Part shown: positions 27,356 through 37,049 of the stretch, one piece after another | Layout: the number at the start of each line of letters is the position of its first letter | Position numbering within the stretch: position 1 is the stretch's first letter | NCBI RefSeq assembly: GCF_019430905.1 | Contig: NZ_JAHYCA010000002.1 | Coordinates: forward strand, 718,430-782,429 | DNA: 64,000 bases | Source: Billgrantia antri | Lineage (GTDB): Bacteria; Pseudomonadota; Gammaproteobacteria; Pseudomonadales; Halomonadaceae | Direction of reading: 5' to 3' | The notes under the pieces: generated by a model | What the model saw: only the letters and a program-made list of their open reading frames with translations | Told to the model about the DNA's origin: nothing | The model's database searches: none | Position numbers and translations under genes: made by a program

Positions 27356-27732
27356 TGCGCCTCCTCGTTGCGCCGCATGCCGTCGATATTGACGCCTTCC
27401 ATGCCGATCAGCTCGCCGCTCTCGGCGTCGAACTCGAACTCCACCACCTGGCCCTGGGGGCCGAGCATCTCGATTTCGTAGACCGGCCGGCCATCGTCGC
27501 GCTCCAGTTCCACTTCGAGCACATGCCCCTCGTAGCGGGCTTCCAGCCAGTCGAGGATCTCCGGCAGCGCGACCAGGCGTCCGCTGCGTACGGCTTCGTG
27601 GAGGTCGCGCCAGTGCTCATCGGCCAGGCCATGGCCGGCGATCAGGCCGAGGAGTGCCGACAGCAGCAGAGCTCGCAGCGCTCGACGAGCGAAGGCGAGG
27701 GAGGAGCTGGATCGCAGGAGGTGTGTCTTCAT
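27352..27732 (-). CDS. PepSY-domain periplasmic protein
   Basis: 126-aa protein with an N-terminal signal peptide (LRALLLSALLGLIAGHGLAD) and a single PepSY domain: LVALPEILDWLEARYEGHVL, then VYEIEMLGPQGQVVEFEFDA. It heads the operon PepSY-regulator-kinase. Small secreted PepSY proteins are thought to modulate partner kinases or peptidases in the periplasm. The first base of its ATG is 138 bases from the start of the divergent PepSY-like gene. Confidence 0.86.
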   Translation of the reverse strand: MKTHLLRSSSSLAFARRALRALLLSALLGLIAGHGLADEHWRDLHEAVRSGRLVALPEILDWLEARYEGHVLEVELERDDGRPVYEIEMLGPQGQVVEFEFDAESGELIGMEGVNIDGMRRNEEAQ

Positions 27733-27870
27733 GTCGCCAAGGATGCCGCGCCCGACATGAACACAGCATGAACGCCACCGTCAGCTCCGGGCAAGGTGGC
27801 CGGTGATAAAACCTGATCTGTGTCCAGAAACAGGACGCCTAGAACGTGACCATGAATGGAGATGAGACCC

Positions 27871-28344
27871 ATGAAACGCAACATGATCCTGATCGGTTCC
27901 CTGGCCACCCTGATGCTCGCCGGCACCACGGTGCAGGCTGACGATGGTCGCCTGGCGGCGGACCGCCTCGACGAGGCGCTGAAGCAGGGTACGACCTTCG
28001 GCTTCCAGCACTTCCAGGAGATCGAGGCCAAGGAGCGCGACACCATCGAGATCGAGGGCTGGCTCGATGAGACATGGCAGGCCGACGTGCGCCTGTCGCT
28101 GGAAAATGGCGAATCTCTCGAAGAGCAGCGCAATCGCCGTGACGGTGGCGCCTGGGGCATGAACGAGGAGGACGTGCGCCTGGCCATGCAGGCGGCGGTG
28201 GCCGAGGGCCTGGTCGAGTTCGAGGAGATCCAGGTCGACCGCGACGGCCGTGTCGAGATCGAGGGCATTGACGCCGACGGTCGCGAGATCGAGGTGCGAA
28301 CCCAGCAGGGCGAGAGCGGCTTGGTGGAAGTGGAGCGCGACTGA
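27871..28344 (+). CDS. Secreted PepSY-like protein, divergent to the two-component operon
   Basis: 157-aa periplasmic protein. The signal peptide MKRNMILIGSLATLMLAGTT ends at about VQAD. The mature part has two PepSY-like units, FQHFQEIEAKERDTIEIEGW and LVEFEEIQVDRDGRVEIEGI, and is very acidic. The start at 27871 has GGAG 9 bases upstream; the ATG at 27856 would spoil the signal peptide. Divergent placement from the regulator operon suggests it is a target of that regulator. Confidence 0.75.
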   Translation: MKRNMILIGSLATLMLAGTTVQADDGRLAADRLDEALKQGTTFGFQHFQEIEAKERDTIEIEGWLDETWQADVRLSLENGESLEEQRNRRDGGAWGMNEEDVRLAMQAAVAEGLVEFEEIQVDRDGRVEIEGIDADGREIEVRTQQGESGLVEVERD

Positions 28345-28445
28345 CCGCATTCGCCAGGGCTGCCCGCAGCGGCGCTCAGGCTAGCTCAGATGCAACAGCT
28401 GTAACGGGCAGGGCCCGGCGCGGAATTCGCGGCGGGCCCTGGTGC

Positions 28446-29351
28446 TCAGGGCTGGTTGCCCCACACCTCTTCCAGCACTTCCAGCGCCGTGGCGATGGCA
28501 GGCTCTTCGCTACGCTCGCGCTGCCACACGAAGCACAGCGCGCAGGGCAGGCGCACGCCTTCGACGACGACCAGCCCTCGCTCCTGGCGCTCGGCCATGG
28601 CCAGGGCGTCGCGGGCCAGGCTGAGGCCCACGCCGGCGCGCACCAGATCGAGCATGCACGCCTCCTGATCCACCTGTGCCACACCCGTTGGCGTGACGCC
28701 GAGCGGGTCGAGCATGCCGTGCAGCAGCCGGTAATGGGCCGATAGCGCTGGCGTGACGATCCACGGCAGGGCGGCCAGGCTCGTCCAGTCGTTATCTGCC
28801 ACGCGGCTGCCCCAGCCGGGTGGCGCCACCACGTGGTAATCGAAGTGGGTCAACTCGCGATGGGCGATCTCCGGTGTCTCCGCCCCGGGGCCCTCGCCGG
28901 GTGGCGCGAGGAAGAAACCCACGTCGAGTTCGTCGCGGCGTATCCACTCCAGCACGCTGCCGCTCATGCCGTGCTGCAGCTCGGTCTCGAGCTGCGGGGC
29001 ACGCTCCACCAGGCGGTGCAGGAAGGCGCCCAGGCGAATGAACTCGGGGTCGACGATGGTGCCGATGCGCAGCCGGCCGCGAAGGGTGCTGTGCAGGGCG
29101 CGGGCACTCTGCTCGAAGGCGGCCATGGCGGCCAGCGCCCGCTCAGCCGGGGGCAGCAAGGCGTGACCGTCGGCGGTCAGCGCCAGACCCTGGGGGCGGC
29201 GGCGAAACAGCGTCAGTCCCAGCGCTTCCTGCAGGTGCTTGAGCTTTAGGCTCACCGCCGGCTGGGTCAGATGCAGACGCTCGGCGGCGCGGGAGACGCT
29301 GCCCTCGCGAGCCACGGTGACGAAGGCGCGCAGGGCGGGGAGATCATGCAT
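28446..29351 (-). CDS. LysR-type regulator, candidate HpdR
   Basis: 301-aa LTTR. The N-terminal winged HTH reads LRAFVTVAREGSVSRAAERL and LTQPAVSLKLKHLQEALG. The effector domain spans about 90-295. It is transcribed divergently from mmsA and the GMC oxidoreductase gene. In pseudomonads and Cupriavidus a LysR regulator beside mmsA and hpdH activates them in response to 3-hydroxypropionate; the same gene order supports the name HpdR here, by context rather than residue-level evidence. Confidence 0.88.
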   Translation of the reverse strand: MHDLPALRAFVTVAREGSVSRAAERLHLTQPAVSLKLKHLQEALGLTLFRRRPQGLALTADGHALLPPAERALAAMAAFEQSARALHSTLRGRLRIGTIVDPEFIRLGAFLHRLVERAPQLETELQHGMSGSVLEWIRRDELDVGFFLAPPGEGPGAETPEIAHRELTHFDYHVVAPPGWGSRVADNDWTSLAALPWIVTPALSAHYRLLHGMLDPLGVTPTGVAQVDQEACMLDLVRAGVGLSLARDALAMAERQERGLVVVEGVRLPCALCFVWQRERSEEPAIATALEVLEEVWGNQP

Positions 29352-29368
29352 GGTGGTGTCCTGCCTGG

Positions 29369-29387
29369 ATATAAAAATACCTTATAT
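29369..29387. promoter_or_regulatory. Candidate LysR operator between lysR and mmsA
   Basis: ATATAA (29369-29374) and TTATAT (29382-29387) form a 6-bp inverted repeat with 7-base spacing, compatible with the T-N11-A pattern of LTTR boxes. It lies 18 bases upstream of the lysR start and about 140 bases from mmsA, in the divergent promoter region. Confidence 0.5.
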
Positions 29388-29524
29388 CTTGCTTTTGGAT
29401 TTCTCAATTGATCGTGACGCTAGGCGCGGTAGGCTAGATGGTCACAGCTTTATGCCTGCTCGCTGAGAGCGACGGATGACGCGGCACTCAACCGAACGCT
29501 GCCAACGACAAGAGAGGGTAACTC

Positions 29525-31036
29525 ATGACTCAGAACACGATCGCGCATTATATCAATGGGCAAATGACGGCCGGCGAATCGGGCCGTTCCCAGGAGGTCT
29601 TCAACCCGGCCACCGGGCAGGTGTCGGGGCATGTGGCGCTCGCTTCCCGCGGCGACGTGGCGACCGCCGTTGCCGCGGCCAAGGCTGCCTTCCCGGCCTG
29701 GGCCGATACCCCGCCGATCCGCCGCGCGCGGGTGCTGTTCAAGTTCCTCGAGCTGCTCAACGCCCACAAGGACGAGCTGGCCCGCGCCATCACCTTGGAG
29801 CACGGCAAGGTCTTCACCGACGCCCAGGGCGAAGTGGCCCGCGGCATCGACATCGTCGAGTTCGCCTGCGGCATCCCGCAACTGCTCAAGGGCGACTACA
29901 CCGAGCAGGTGAGCGGCGGCATCGACAACTGGACCGTGCGCCAGCCGCTGGGCGTGGTGGCCGGCATCACCCCGTTCAACTTCCCGGCCATGGTGCCGAT
30001 GTGGATGTTCCCGGTGGCCATTGCCGCCGGCAACACCTTCATCCTCAAGCCGAGCCCCACCGACCCCAGCGCCTCGCTGCTGATCGCCGACCTGCTCAAG
30101 CAGGCCGGTCTGCCCGACGGCGTGTTCAACGTGGTGCAGGGCGACAAGGAGTCGGTCGACGCGCTGATCGAGCACCCCGACGTACAGGCGCTCTCCTTCG
30201 TCGGCTCCACGCCCATCGCCAATCGCATCTACGAGAACGGCGCGCGACACGGCAAGCGAGTTCAAGCCCTGGGCGGCGCCAAGAACCATATGGTGGTGAT
30301 GCCCGATGCCGACCTCGACAAGGCCGTCGATGCCCTGATCGGCGCCGCCTACGGCAGCGCCGGCGAGCGCTGCATGGCGATCAGCGTGGCGGTGCTAGTC
30401 GGTGACGTCGCCGACAAGATCGTGCCACGCCTGGCCGAGCGCGCCCGCGCACTGAAGGTCAAGAACGGCCTCGAGCTGGATGCCGAGATGGGCCCCATCG
30501 TCACCGCCCAGGCCCACCAGCGCATCACCGGCTACATCGAGAAGGGCGTAGCCGAGGGCGCCGAACTGGTGGTCGACGGGCGCGAATTCGATGCTGCCAC
30601 CACCGGCGACGGCTGCAACGAAGGCTTCTGGATGGGCGGCTCGCTGTTCGATCACGTCACTCCGGAGATGACCATCTACAAGGAAGAGATCTTCGGCCCG
30701 GTGCTGGCCTGCGTGCGGGTGCCCGACGTGGTCACCGCCATCCAGCTGATCAACGACCACGAGTTCGGTAACGGCGTGAGCTGCTTCACCGAGAGCGGCA
30801 GCGTGGCCCGCGAGTTCGGCCGCCGCATCCAGGTCGGCATGGTCGGCATCAACGTGCCGATCCCGGTGCCCATGGCCTGGCACGGCTTCGGCGGCTGGAA
30901 GCGCTCGCTGTTTGGCGACACCCACGCCTACGGCGAAGAGGGTGTGCGCTTCTACACCAAGCAGAAGTCGATCATGCAGCGCTGGTCGGACTCGATAAAC
31001 GCGGGCGCCGAGTTCGCCATGCCCACCCATAAATAA
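29525..31036 (+). CDS. mmsA: CoA-acylating methylmalonate-semialdehyde dehydrogenase
   Basis: 503-aa aldehyde dehydrogenase of the MMSDH class, converting malonate or methylmalonate semialdehyde plus CoA and NAD to acetyl- or propionyl-CoA with CO2 release. Signature segments are [36 protein letters not shown] and [14 protein letters not shown], where Cys is the nucleophile and the general-base Glu of ordinary ALDHs is absent ([10 protein letters not shown]), as expected for the CoA-dependent class. Ribosome-binding site GAGAGGG precedes the ATG. It lies upstream of a GMC oxidoreductase that could make its semialdehyde substrate. Confidence 0.94.
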   Translation: MTQNTIAHYINGQMTAGESGRSQEVFNPATGQVSGHVALASRGDVATAVAAAKAAFPAWADTPPIRRARVLFKFLELLNAHKDELARAITLEHGKVFTDAQGEVARGIDIVEFACGIPQLLKGDYTEQVSGGIDNWTVRQPLGVVAGITPFNFPAMVPMWMFPVAIAAGNTFILKPSPTDPSASLLIADLLKQAGLPDGVFNVVQGDKESVDALIEHPDVQALSFVGSTPIANRIYENGARHGKRVQALGGAKNHMVVMPDADLDKAVDALIGAAYGSAGERCMAISVAVLVGDVADKIVPRLAERARALKVKNGLELDAEMGPIVTAQAHQRITGYIEKGVAEGAELVVDGREFDAATTGDGCNEGFWMGGSLFDHVTPEMTIYKEEIFGPVLACVRVPDVVTAIQLINDHEFGNGVSCFTESGSVAREFGRRIQVGMVGINVPIPVPMAWHGFGGWKRSLFGDTHAYGEEGVRFYTKQKSIMQRWSDSINAGAEFAMPTHK

Positions 31037-31107
31037 TCCTTACCAGTACATTTGCAGGATTCGAAAGACGTCAGTGAGAGGCGCCGAGGGGAGACCGAAG
31101 AGGAGGT

Positions 31108-31129
31108 CATTTGCCATGGACGGCAAATG
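31108..31129. promoter_or_regulatory. Hairpin between mmsA and the GMC oxidoreductase gene
   Basis: CATTTGCC-atggac-GGCAAATG is a perfect 8-bp inverted repeat in the 179-base intergenic gap. Without a T tract it is not a classical terminator. It may be a second operator, or an RNA structure that sets the relative expression of the two genes. Confidence 0.45.
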
Positions 31130-31215
31130 TAGCGCCCAGGGATGGGTTCACAGCGCCTCCTCGCAGGTCTTCCCCTCGGATCAGCCTCGAACGGGGCATG
31201 TCGAGGGAGCACGCC

Positions 31216-32868
31216 ATGGCAGAGCAGGAATTCGACTACATCGTGGTGGGCGCTGGTACCGCCGGTTGCCTGCTGGCCAACCGTCTCAGCGCCGACCCGG
31301 CCAACCGGGTGCTGCTGATCGAGGCGGGCGGCCGCGACAACTATCACTGGGTGCACATCCCGGTGGGCTATCTCTACTGTATCAACAACCCGCGCACCGA
31401 CTGGTGCTTCAAGACCGAGCCCGACAAGGGCCTCAACGGCCGCTCGCTGATCTACCCCCGCGGCAAGACCCTGGGCGGCTGCTCGAGCATCAACGGCATG
31501 CTCTACCTGCGCGGCCAGGCCCGCGACTACGATGGCTGGGCCGAGCTGGTGGGCGACGACGACTGGCGCTGGGAGAATTGCCTGCCGGACTTCATCAAGC
31601 ACGAAGACCACTACCGACTTGACGAGGGCGGCGACGGCGATGCAGCCCACCGTGACTATCACGGCCACGGCGGTGAGTGGCGCATCGAGAAGCAGCGCCT
31701 CAAGTGGGAAGTGCTCGACGACTTCGCCGAGGCGGCGGTGCAATCCGGCATCCCGCGTACCCGTGACTTCAACCGCGGCGACAACGAGGGCGTCGACTAC
31801 TTCGAGGTCAACCAGCGCGACGGCTGGCGCTGGAACGCCGCCAAGGCCTTCCTGCGTCCGGTGTGCGAGAAACGCAGCAACTACACCCTGTGGCACTCCG
31901 CTCAGGTCCATCGCCTGCTGTTCGACACCGCTGAGGGCGGCAAGCCCCGCGCCAACGGGGTCGAGCTCGAACGCGACGGCGTGATTCAGCGGGTGAGGGC
32001 GAAGCGCGAGGTGATCCTGGCCGCCGGTGCCATCGGCTCGCCGCAGCTGCTGCAGCTTTCCGGCATCGGCCCCACGGCGCTATTGGCCGAGCATGGCATT
32101 CCGCTGGTTCACGAGCTGCCCGGCGTCGGCGAGAACCTGCAGGATCACCTGCAGATCCGTTCGGTCTACAAGGTGACCGGCGCCAAGACCCTCAACACCC
32201 TGGCCGCCTCGTGGCTGGGCAAGGCGAAGATCGGCATGGAGTACCTGCTGCGTCGCACCGGGCCGATGAGCATGGCCCCCTCGCAGCTGTGCATCTTCAC
32301 CCGCAGCAGCGACGAGTACGAACACCCCAACATCGAGTACCACGTGCAGCCGCTCAGCCTCGAGGCCTTCGGCCAGCCGTTGCACGATTACCCGGCGATC
32401 ACCGCCAGCGTATGCAACCTGAACCCCACCAGCCGGGGCAGCGTGCGCATCAAGAGCCGCGATCCGCACCAGGCCCCGGCCATTGCCCCCAACTACCTCA
32501 GCACCGAGGAGGATCGTCGCGTGGCGGCGGACTCGCTGCGGGTCACCCGGCGTATCGCCGAGCAGCCGGCCTTCGCCAAGTATCGCCCCGAGGAGGTCAA
32601 GCCCGGCGTGCAGTACCAAAGCGACGAGGATCTCGCACGGCTGGCCGGTGACATCGGTACCACCATCTTCCACCCGGTGGGTACGGCGAAGATGGGCAAG
32701 AGTGACGATCCCATGGCTGTCGTGGACAGTCACCTGCGCGTGCACGGCGTCGAGGGGCTGCGGGTCGTGGATGCCAGCATCATGCCCACCATCACCAGCG
32801 GCAACACCAATTCGCCCACGCTGATGATCGCCGAGAAGGCTGCAGGCTGGATTCTCGCGGGTAGGTAA
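31216..32868 (+). CDS. GMC-family FAD oxidoreductase, candidate 3-hydroxypropionate dehydrogenase (HpdH)
   Basis: 550-aa choline-dehydrogenase-like flavoenzyme. The FAD fold is FDYIVVGAGTAGCLLANRLS, GMC signature 1 is in GKTLGGCSSINGMLYLRG and signature 2 in GAIGSPQLLQLSGIGP. The active-site His lies in the C-terminal segment FHPVGTAKMGK, with the conserved Asn-Thr in SGNTNSPTLMIAEKAA. The start at 31216 has GAGGGAG 6 bases upstream; an ATG at 31198 is possible. Position after mmsA and near a divergent LysR matches known 3-hydroxypropionate clusters, where this enzyme makes malonate semialdehyde. Choline or another alcohol as substrate is not excluded. Confidence 0.85.
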   Translation: MAEQEFDYIVVGAGTAGCLLANRLSADPANRVLLIEAGGRDNYHWVHIPVGYLYCINNPRTDWCFKTEPDKGLNGRSLIYPRGKTLGGCSSINGMLYLRGQARDYDGWAELVGDDDWRWENCLPDFIKHEDHYRLDEGGDGDAAHRDYHGHGGEWRIEKQRLKWEVLDDFAEAAVQSGIPRTRDFNRGDNEGVDYFEVNQRDGWRWNAAKAFLRPVCEKRSNYTLWHSAQVHRLLFDTAEGGKPRANGVELERDGVIQRVRAKREVILAAGAIGSPQLLQLSGIGPTALLAEHGIPLVHELPGVGENLQDHLQIRSVYKVTGAKTLNTLAASWLGKAKIGMEYLLRRTGPMSMAPSQLCIFTRSSDEYEHPNIEYHVQPLSLEAFGQPLHDYPAITASVCNLNPTSRGSVRIKSRDPHQAPAIAPNYLSTEEDRRVAADSLRVTRRIAEQPAFAKYRPEEVKPGVQYQSDEDLARLAGDIGTTIFHPVGTAKMGKSDDPMAVVDSHLRVHGVEGLRVVDASIMPTITSGNTNSPTLMIAEKAAGWILAGR

Positions 32869-33085
32869 AGAATGGGCCGGTAAAAATTACGTCATCGATG
32901 CAAAATAGTATTTGACGTGGGTGCCTGAACAAAGCAAGATGCGTGCAGTTGGTTAGCAAGTCGAACATCGCAGGTGGTCATCGAAACGCTCATGGCGTCT
33001 TGATTTCCCGGTGAAAAGTTTCTTGTTTTACCCACTGCAACTCGGGTATTTCCCGGAAAATCAATGCTATTAGAGGAATTCGATA

Positions 33086-33292
33086 ATGGCTACCGGTACT
33101 GTCAAGTGGTTCAACGACACCAAAGGCTTCGGCTTCATCTCTCCGGACGACAACGGCGACGACCTGTTCGCGCACTTCTCCGAGATCCAGGCTGACGGCT
33201 TCAAGACCCTCCAGGACGGCCAGAAGGTTTCCTTCGACGTCACTCAGGGCAAGAAAGGCCTTCAGGCCTCTAACATTAAGGTCATCGGCTAA
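33086..33292 (+). CDS. CspA-family cold-shock protein
   Basis: 68-aa single cold-shock domain, a nucleic-acid chaperone. RNP1 is KGFGFIS and RNP2 DLFAHFS; it starts [18 protein letters not shown] leader of up to 200 bases precedes the start, as is usual for csp mRNAs, and an intrinsic terminator follows. Confidence 0.96.
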   Translation: MATGTVKWFNDTKGFGFISPDDNGDDLFAHFSEIQADGFKTLQDGQKVSFDVTQGKKGLQASNIKVIG

Positions 33293-33331
33293 TCGCCAAC
33301 TGACGTTGATGTGACTGCGTAAGCAGCTCAG

Positions 33332-33357
33332 AAAAGGTCCGCTCAGGCGGGCCTTTT
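33332..33357 (+). terminator. Intrinsic terminator of the cold-shock gene
   Basis: AAAAGGTCCGC-TCAG-GCGGGCCTTTTT: an A-rich left arm, a GC stem with one T-G pair, a 4-base loop and a T5 tract, 39 bases after the stop. Confidence 0.88.
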
Positions 33358-33504
33358 TCGTTGTGCTCGTGTGTGGCAGGAGAGCTTTTCTTCTCTCGCT
33401 ACTTATGTTTTTTGGTTATTTTTGAATTTCTAAAAATAACTTTTTAGAATAAGCGGCGGCAGTGCACAATAGCTCGACGTTCCCATGTGCACGGACCCTT
33501 TCCC

Positions 33505-35274
33505 ATGCCGCTGGATGCCTGGCTAGCTCTCGTCATCGTCCTCGCCGTCTTTCCTCTGATGGCGTTCTCACGCCTCGGCCCCGATATCGTGCTGCTGGGC
33601 GCGGTCATTCTGCTGCTGACCCTCGGTGTCATCGAGCCGGCCCAGGCGCTGGGCGGCTTCTCAAGCACCGGCCTGTTCACCGTGGCTTTCATGTATGTGC
33701 TGGTGGCCAGCATTCGCGAGACAGGCGGCATCGACTTGATCATTCGCCACGTGCTGGGACGACCTCGCGTCGAGAGCGGCGCCTTGACTCGTCTGGTGGT
33801 TCCGGTCGCTGCCCTTAGCGCTTTCCTCAACAACACGCCGGTTGTGGCCACCTACATCCCCGCGGTGCTGAGCTGGAGCCGACGCCTGCAGCTCCCGGCG
33901 CATCGCCTGCTGATGCCGCTCTCCTTTGCCTCGATACTCGGCGGCACCATCACGCTGATCGGCACCAGCACCAACCTGGTGGTGCATGGCCTGCTGGTGG
34001 AGCGTTACCCGGCGCTTGCCATGCGGCTGTTCGATCTGGCCTGGGTAGGGTTGCCCGTGGCCGTGGTCGGAGCGCTCTACCTGGTCCTGGTTGCGCCGCG
34101 CCTGCTGCCGCAACGCCGCGGTGCGGCCTCGGCCTTCGAGAATCCTCGCGAGTACACCATCGAGATGGAGGTCGATCCGGCGGGGCCGCTGGTCGACCGC
34201 ACGGTGGAAGAGGCGGGCCTGCGCCATCTGCGAGAGCTGTTCCTGGTTGAGATCGAACGCGACGGTAACGTGGTCAGCGTGGTGGGGCCGGGAGAGCGTC
34301 TCAAGGGGCATGATCGGCTGGTCTTCGCCGGTACTTCCGACGGTGCCGTGGAACTGCAGCAGATTCGTGGCCTGGTGCCATCGCACCATGGCGCATCGAG
34401 CCTGGAAAAGGAATTCAAGGAGCGGCGCCTGGTCGAGGCGGTGGTCTCGGATCAGTGCCAGTTCGTCGGCAAACGGATTCGCGACGGCCATTTCAGAACC
34501 TTGTATGGCGCCGCCGTGCTGGCGGTATGCCGAGGCGGCGAGCGGGTGGCCGGCAACCTGGGCCAGGTACGACTGCAACCTGCCGACGTGCTGCTGCTGG
34601 AGGCGCGGCCTCCCTTCATCGAGCGTCACCGCCAGTCGCGCGACTTCCTGCTGATCAGCCAGGTCAATGGCCAGGCACGGCCCAACCACGAGAAGGCATG
34701 GCTGGCCTGGAGCATCCTGGTGGGCGTCGTGGCACTCGCCACCTTCGGCGTGATGAGCATGATGAACGCCGCCATGCTGGGCGCGGTGGCAGCACTCGCC
34801 AGCGGTTGCTGCTCGGTGGGGGCGGCCAAGCGCGGGCTCGATACCCAGGTACTGCTGACGATTGCCGCCTCGTTCGGCCTGGGCGCCGCGCTGGAGAGTT
34901 CGGGAGCAGCGGCGACCCTGGCCGGTCTGGCACTGGGACTGGCAGACGGCAATCCCTGGCTGCTGCTGATCGGCAGCTATCTGCTGGTGGCGCTGTTGAC
35001 CGAGCTGGTCACCAATAACGCCGCGGCGGTCATTACCTTCCCGGTGGTCATGGCCAGCGCCGAGAGCCTCGGCGTCAATCCCATGCCCTTCGTGGTGGCG
35101 GTGATGTTCGCCGCCTCGGCGAGCTTCCTCACGCCCATCGGCTACCAGACCAACCTGATGGTGCACGGTCCTGGTGGCTACCGCTTCGGCGATTTCCTGC
35201 GCGTGGGCGGGCTACTCAACATTCTGACGGCGATCGTCGCGCTGGTGCTGATTCCGCTGGTGTGGCCGTTCTGA
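33505..35274 (+). CDS. SLC13/DASS-family transporter with cytoplasmic TrkA-C (RCK_C) domains
   Basis: About 589-aa membrane transporter of anions such as sulfate or dicarboxylates, probably sodium-coupled. The N-terminal half includes FLNNTPVVATYIPAV and GGTITLIGTSTNLVVHGLL. The C-terminal half includes LVTNNAAAVITFPVV and FLTPIGYQTNLMVHGPGGY; these repeated asparagine/threonine motifs form the substrate and sodium sites. Between them (about 200-370) lie two RCK_C/TrkA-C domains for ligand regulation. The start could be GTG 33487 or ATG 33505; neither has a strong ribosome-binding site. The upstream 130 bases are AT-rich and hold the promoter. Confidence 0.88.
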   Translation: MPLDAWLALVIVLAVFPLMAFSRLGPDIVLLGAVILLLTLGVIEPAQALGGFSSTGLFTVAFMYVLVASIRETGGIDLIIRHVLGRPRVESGALTRLVVPVAALSAFLNNTPVVATYIPAVLSWSRRLQLPAHRLLMPLSFASILGGTITLIGTSTNLVVHGLLVERYPALAMRLFDLAWVGLPVAVVGALYLVLVAPRLLPQRRGAASAFENPREYTIEMEVDPAGPLVDRTVEEAGLRHLRELFLVEIERDGNVVSVVGPGERLKGHDRLVFAGTSDGAVELQQIRGLVPSHHGASSLEKEFKERRLVEAVVSDQCQFVGKRIRDGHFRTLYGAAVLAVCRGGERVAGNLGQVRLQPADVLLLEARPPFIERHRQSRDFLLISQVNGQARPNHEKAWLAWSILVGVVALATFGVMSMMNAAMLGAVAALASGCCSVGAAKRGLDTQVLLTIAASFGLGAALESSGAAATLAGLALGLADGNPWLLLIGSYLLVALLTELVTNNAAAVITFPVVMASAESLGVNPMPFVVAVMFAASASFLTPIGYQTNLMVHGPGGYRFGDFLRVGGLLNILTAIVALVLIPLVWPF

Positions 35275-35353
35275 AGAGCGCCGCTCTCGCCGTGGTCCCA
35301 GGTTTGCGGTAGGGTGTCGGCTTTGCCCAGACTGCGACGAAGGAAGCCCAGCC

Positions 35354-36019
35354 ATGAGTCATCCCGGCGAACTGATCATCGAGCCGAAGAGCGGCCGTCC
35401 GGCCGATGCCTGTGTCTTCATCCTGCACGGCCTGGGAGCCGATGGACATGACTTCGAGCCTCTGGTGCCGGCGCTGCCGCTGAAAGCGGGGCTCGAGGTG
35501 CGCTTCATCCTGCCCCATGCACCGCGGCTGCCGGTTACCATCAACGGCGGCATGGTCATGCCGGCGTGGTACGACATCCACGAGATGAGCCTCGACCGTC
35601 GCGTCGACACGGCACAGCTGGTGGCCTCCGCCGAGCGCATCCAGGCGCTGATACAGGAGCAGATCGATCACGGCATCGACAGTCGACGCATCATCCTGGC
35701 CGGTTTTTCCCAGGGCGGGGCGGTGGCCTACCAGGCAGCGCTCTCCTTCAATGCACCGCTGGGCGGCCTGCTGGCCATGTCGACCTACTTCGCCACTGCC
35801 GAGACGATCGCACTGGCCGAGGCCAACCGTGAGCTGCCGGTCGAGATTCACCACGGTACCTTCGATCCGGTAGTGCCCGAGTCGCTCGGCAAGGCGGCCT
35901 ACCAGCGCTTGCAGGGGCTGGGCTACGCGGTGCACTACCAGAGCTATCCCATGGCGCATGCGGTCTGTCCGCAGCAGGTGGGCGACATTGCTACCTGGCT
36001 CAACGAACGGCTGGGTTGA
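35354..36019 (+). CDS. Alpha/beta-hydrolase carboxylesterase (EstB/YpfH type)
   Basis: 221-aa serine esterase of the phospholipase/carboxylesterase family. The nucleophile elbow is AGFSQGGAVAY, the acid lies in HGTFDPVVPESL, and His in YPMAHAVCPQQ. VFILHGLGADGHDFEPLVP is the oxyanion region. There is no signal peptide. It is followed after 24 bases by the prenyltransferase gene. Confidence 0.92.
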   Translation: MSHPGELIIEPKSGRPADACVFILHGLGADGHDFEPLVPALPLKAGLEVRFILPHAPRLPVTINGGMVMPAWYDIHEMSLDRRVDTAQLVASAERIQALIQEQIDHGIDSRRIILAGFSQGGAVAYQAALSFNAPLGGLLAMSTYFATAETIALAEANRELPVEIHHGTFDPVVPESLGKAAYQRLQGLGYAVHYQSYPMAHAVCPQQVGDIATWLNERLG

Positions 36020-36043
36020 AGCTGCTTGGACACGTCTGTCGGA

Positions 36044-36958
36044 ATGCCGGCTGCGCTTCGCGCCTGCCTGCGCAGCAGCCGGCCGAACTTCCTGATCTTG
36101 GCGCCGCTGTGCGCGGGCCTGGCAATGACCGCGGCCCGGGCCGACGGCCATGCATTAGCGACTCTCGATGCGCTACTGGTATTGCTCGGCGCACTGCTGG
36201 CCCATGCCGCGGTCAACCTGTTCAACGAGCATCATGACTTTCAATCCGGCCTGGATGCGCTGACCGAGCGCACGCCGTTTTCCGGCGGCAGCGGATCGCT
36301 GCCCGAGCGGCCCGAGGCCGCTCATGCCGTGTGGGTAGCGGCCTGGACCTGCCTCGCGGGGGTAACGTTGATCGGCGCCTGGTTCCTGTGGCGGGCGGGA
36401 CCGGTCATGTTGCTGTATGGCCTGGTAGGCCTCGTCCTGGTGGTGGCCTACACAGGCTGGCTGACGCGCCGCCCCTGGCTCTGCCTGCTGGCGCCCGGAG
36501 CCGGCTTCGGCCTGCTGATGGTGCCGGGGGCCTATCAGGCGCTGACCGGCACGCTAACGGCCACGGCGGTGGCGGCTGCCCTGGTCCCTACGCTGCTGGT
36601 CAGCGCACTGCTGCTGATCAATCAGCTGCCCGATATCGACGCCGACAGGCGGGTTGGGCGCGACCATCTGGCGATCCGTCTGGGGCCGCGCCGGGCGGCC
36701 CGGCTGGTGGCACTGCTGCTGGCGTCGGCCTATGCCGTGGTGCCCCTGGCCTGGCTGATCGGGGTGCTACCCGCCACGGCCTGGCTGATGTGGCTGACGC
36801 TACCGGCCCTGGCCTGGCTGCTGCGCGGCCTGTGGTCATTGCCGCCAGCCGTGGAGCAGGGCGATCTGGCGCCGCTGCTGCCCATGATGGGTCTCAACGT
36901 CGTGACGCTGCTGGCGAACTTGATCCTGCTCAACGTGGGGCTGTTTCTTGCGGCCTGA
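36044..36958 (+). CDS. UbiA-superfamily prenyltransferase
   Basis: 304-aa membrane prenyltransferase with about eight hydrophobic segments. The first Asp-rich motif is NLFNEHHDFQSGLD and the second DIDADRRVGRDHLAIRLG. It most resembles MenA-like 1,4-dihydroxy-2-naphthoate prenyltransferases, but no other menaquinone genes are nearby, so the acceptor is unknown. I chose ATG 36044; a TTG at 36026 would add six residues. Confidence 0.86.
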   Translation: MPAALRACLRSSRPNFLILAPLCAGLAMTAARADGHALATLDALLVLLGALLAHAAVNLFNEHHDFQSGLDALTERTPFSGGSGSLPERPEAAHAVWVAAWTCLAGVTLIGAWFLWRAGPVMLLYGLVGLVLVVAYTGWLTRRPWLCLLAPGAGFGLLMVPGAYQALTGTLTATAVAAALVPTLLVSALLLINQLPDIDADRRVGRDHLAIRLGPRRAARLVALLLASAYAVVPLAWLIGVLPATAWLMWLTLPALAWLLRGLWSLPPAVEQGDLAPLLPMMGLNVVTLLANLILLNVGLFLAA

Positions 36959-37049
36959 AGCGGGCTTGGCACCAAGGTCTGCCTCGACAGGGGGAGTGGC
37001 GCTGGGCAAGATGTCCCGACGCTAATCTTCCTACCGTCAGGATCGATCC

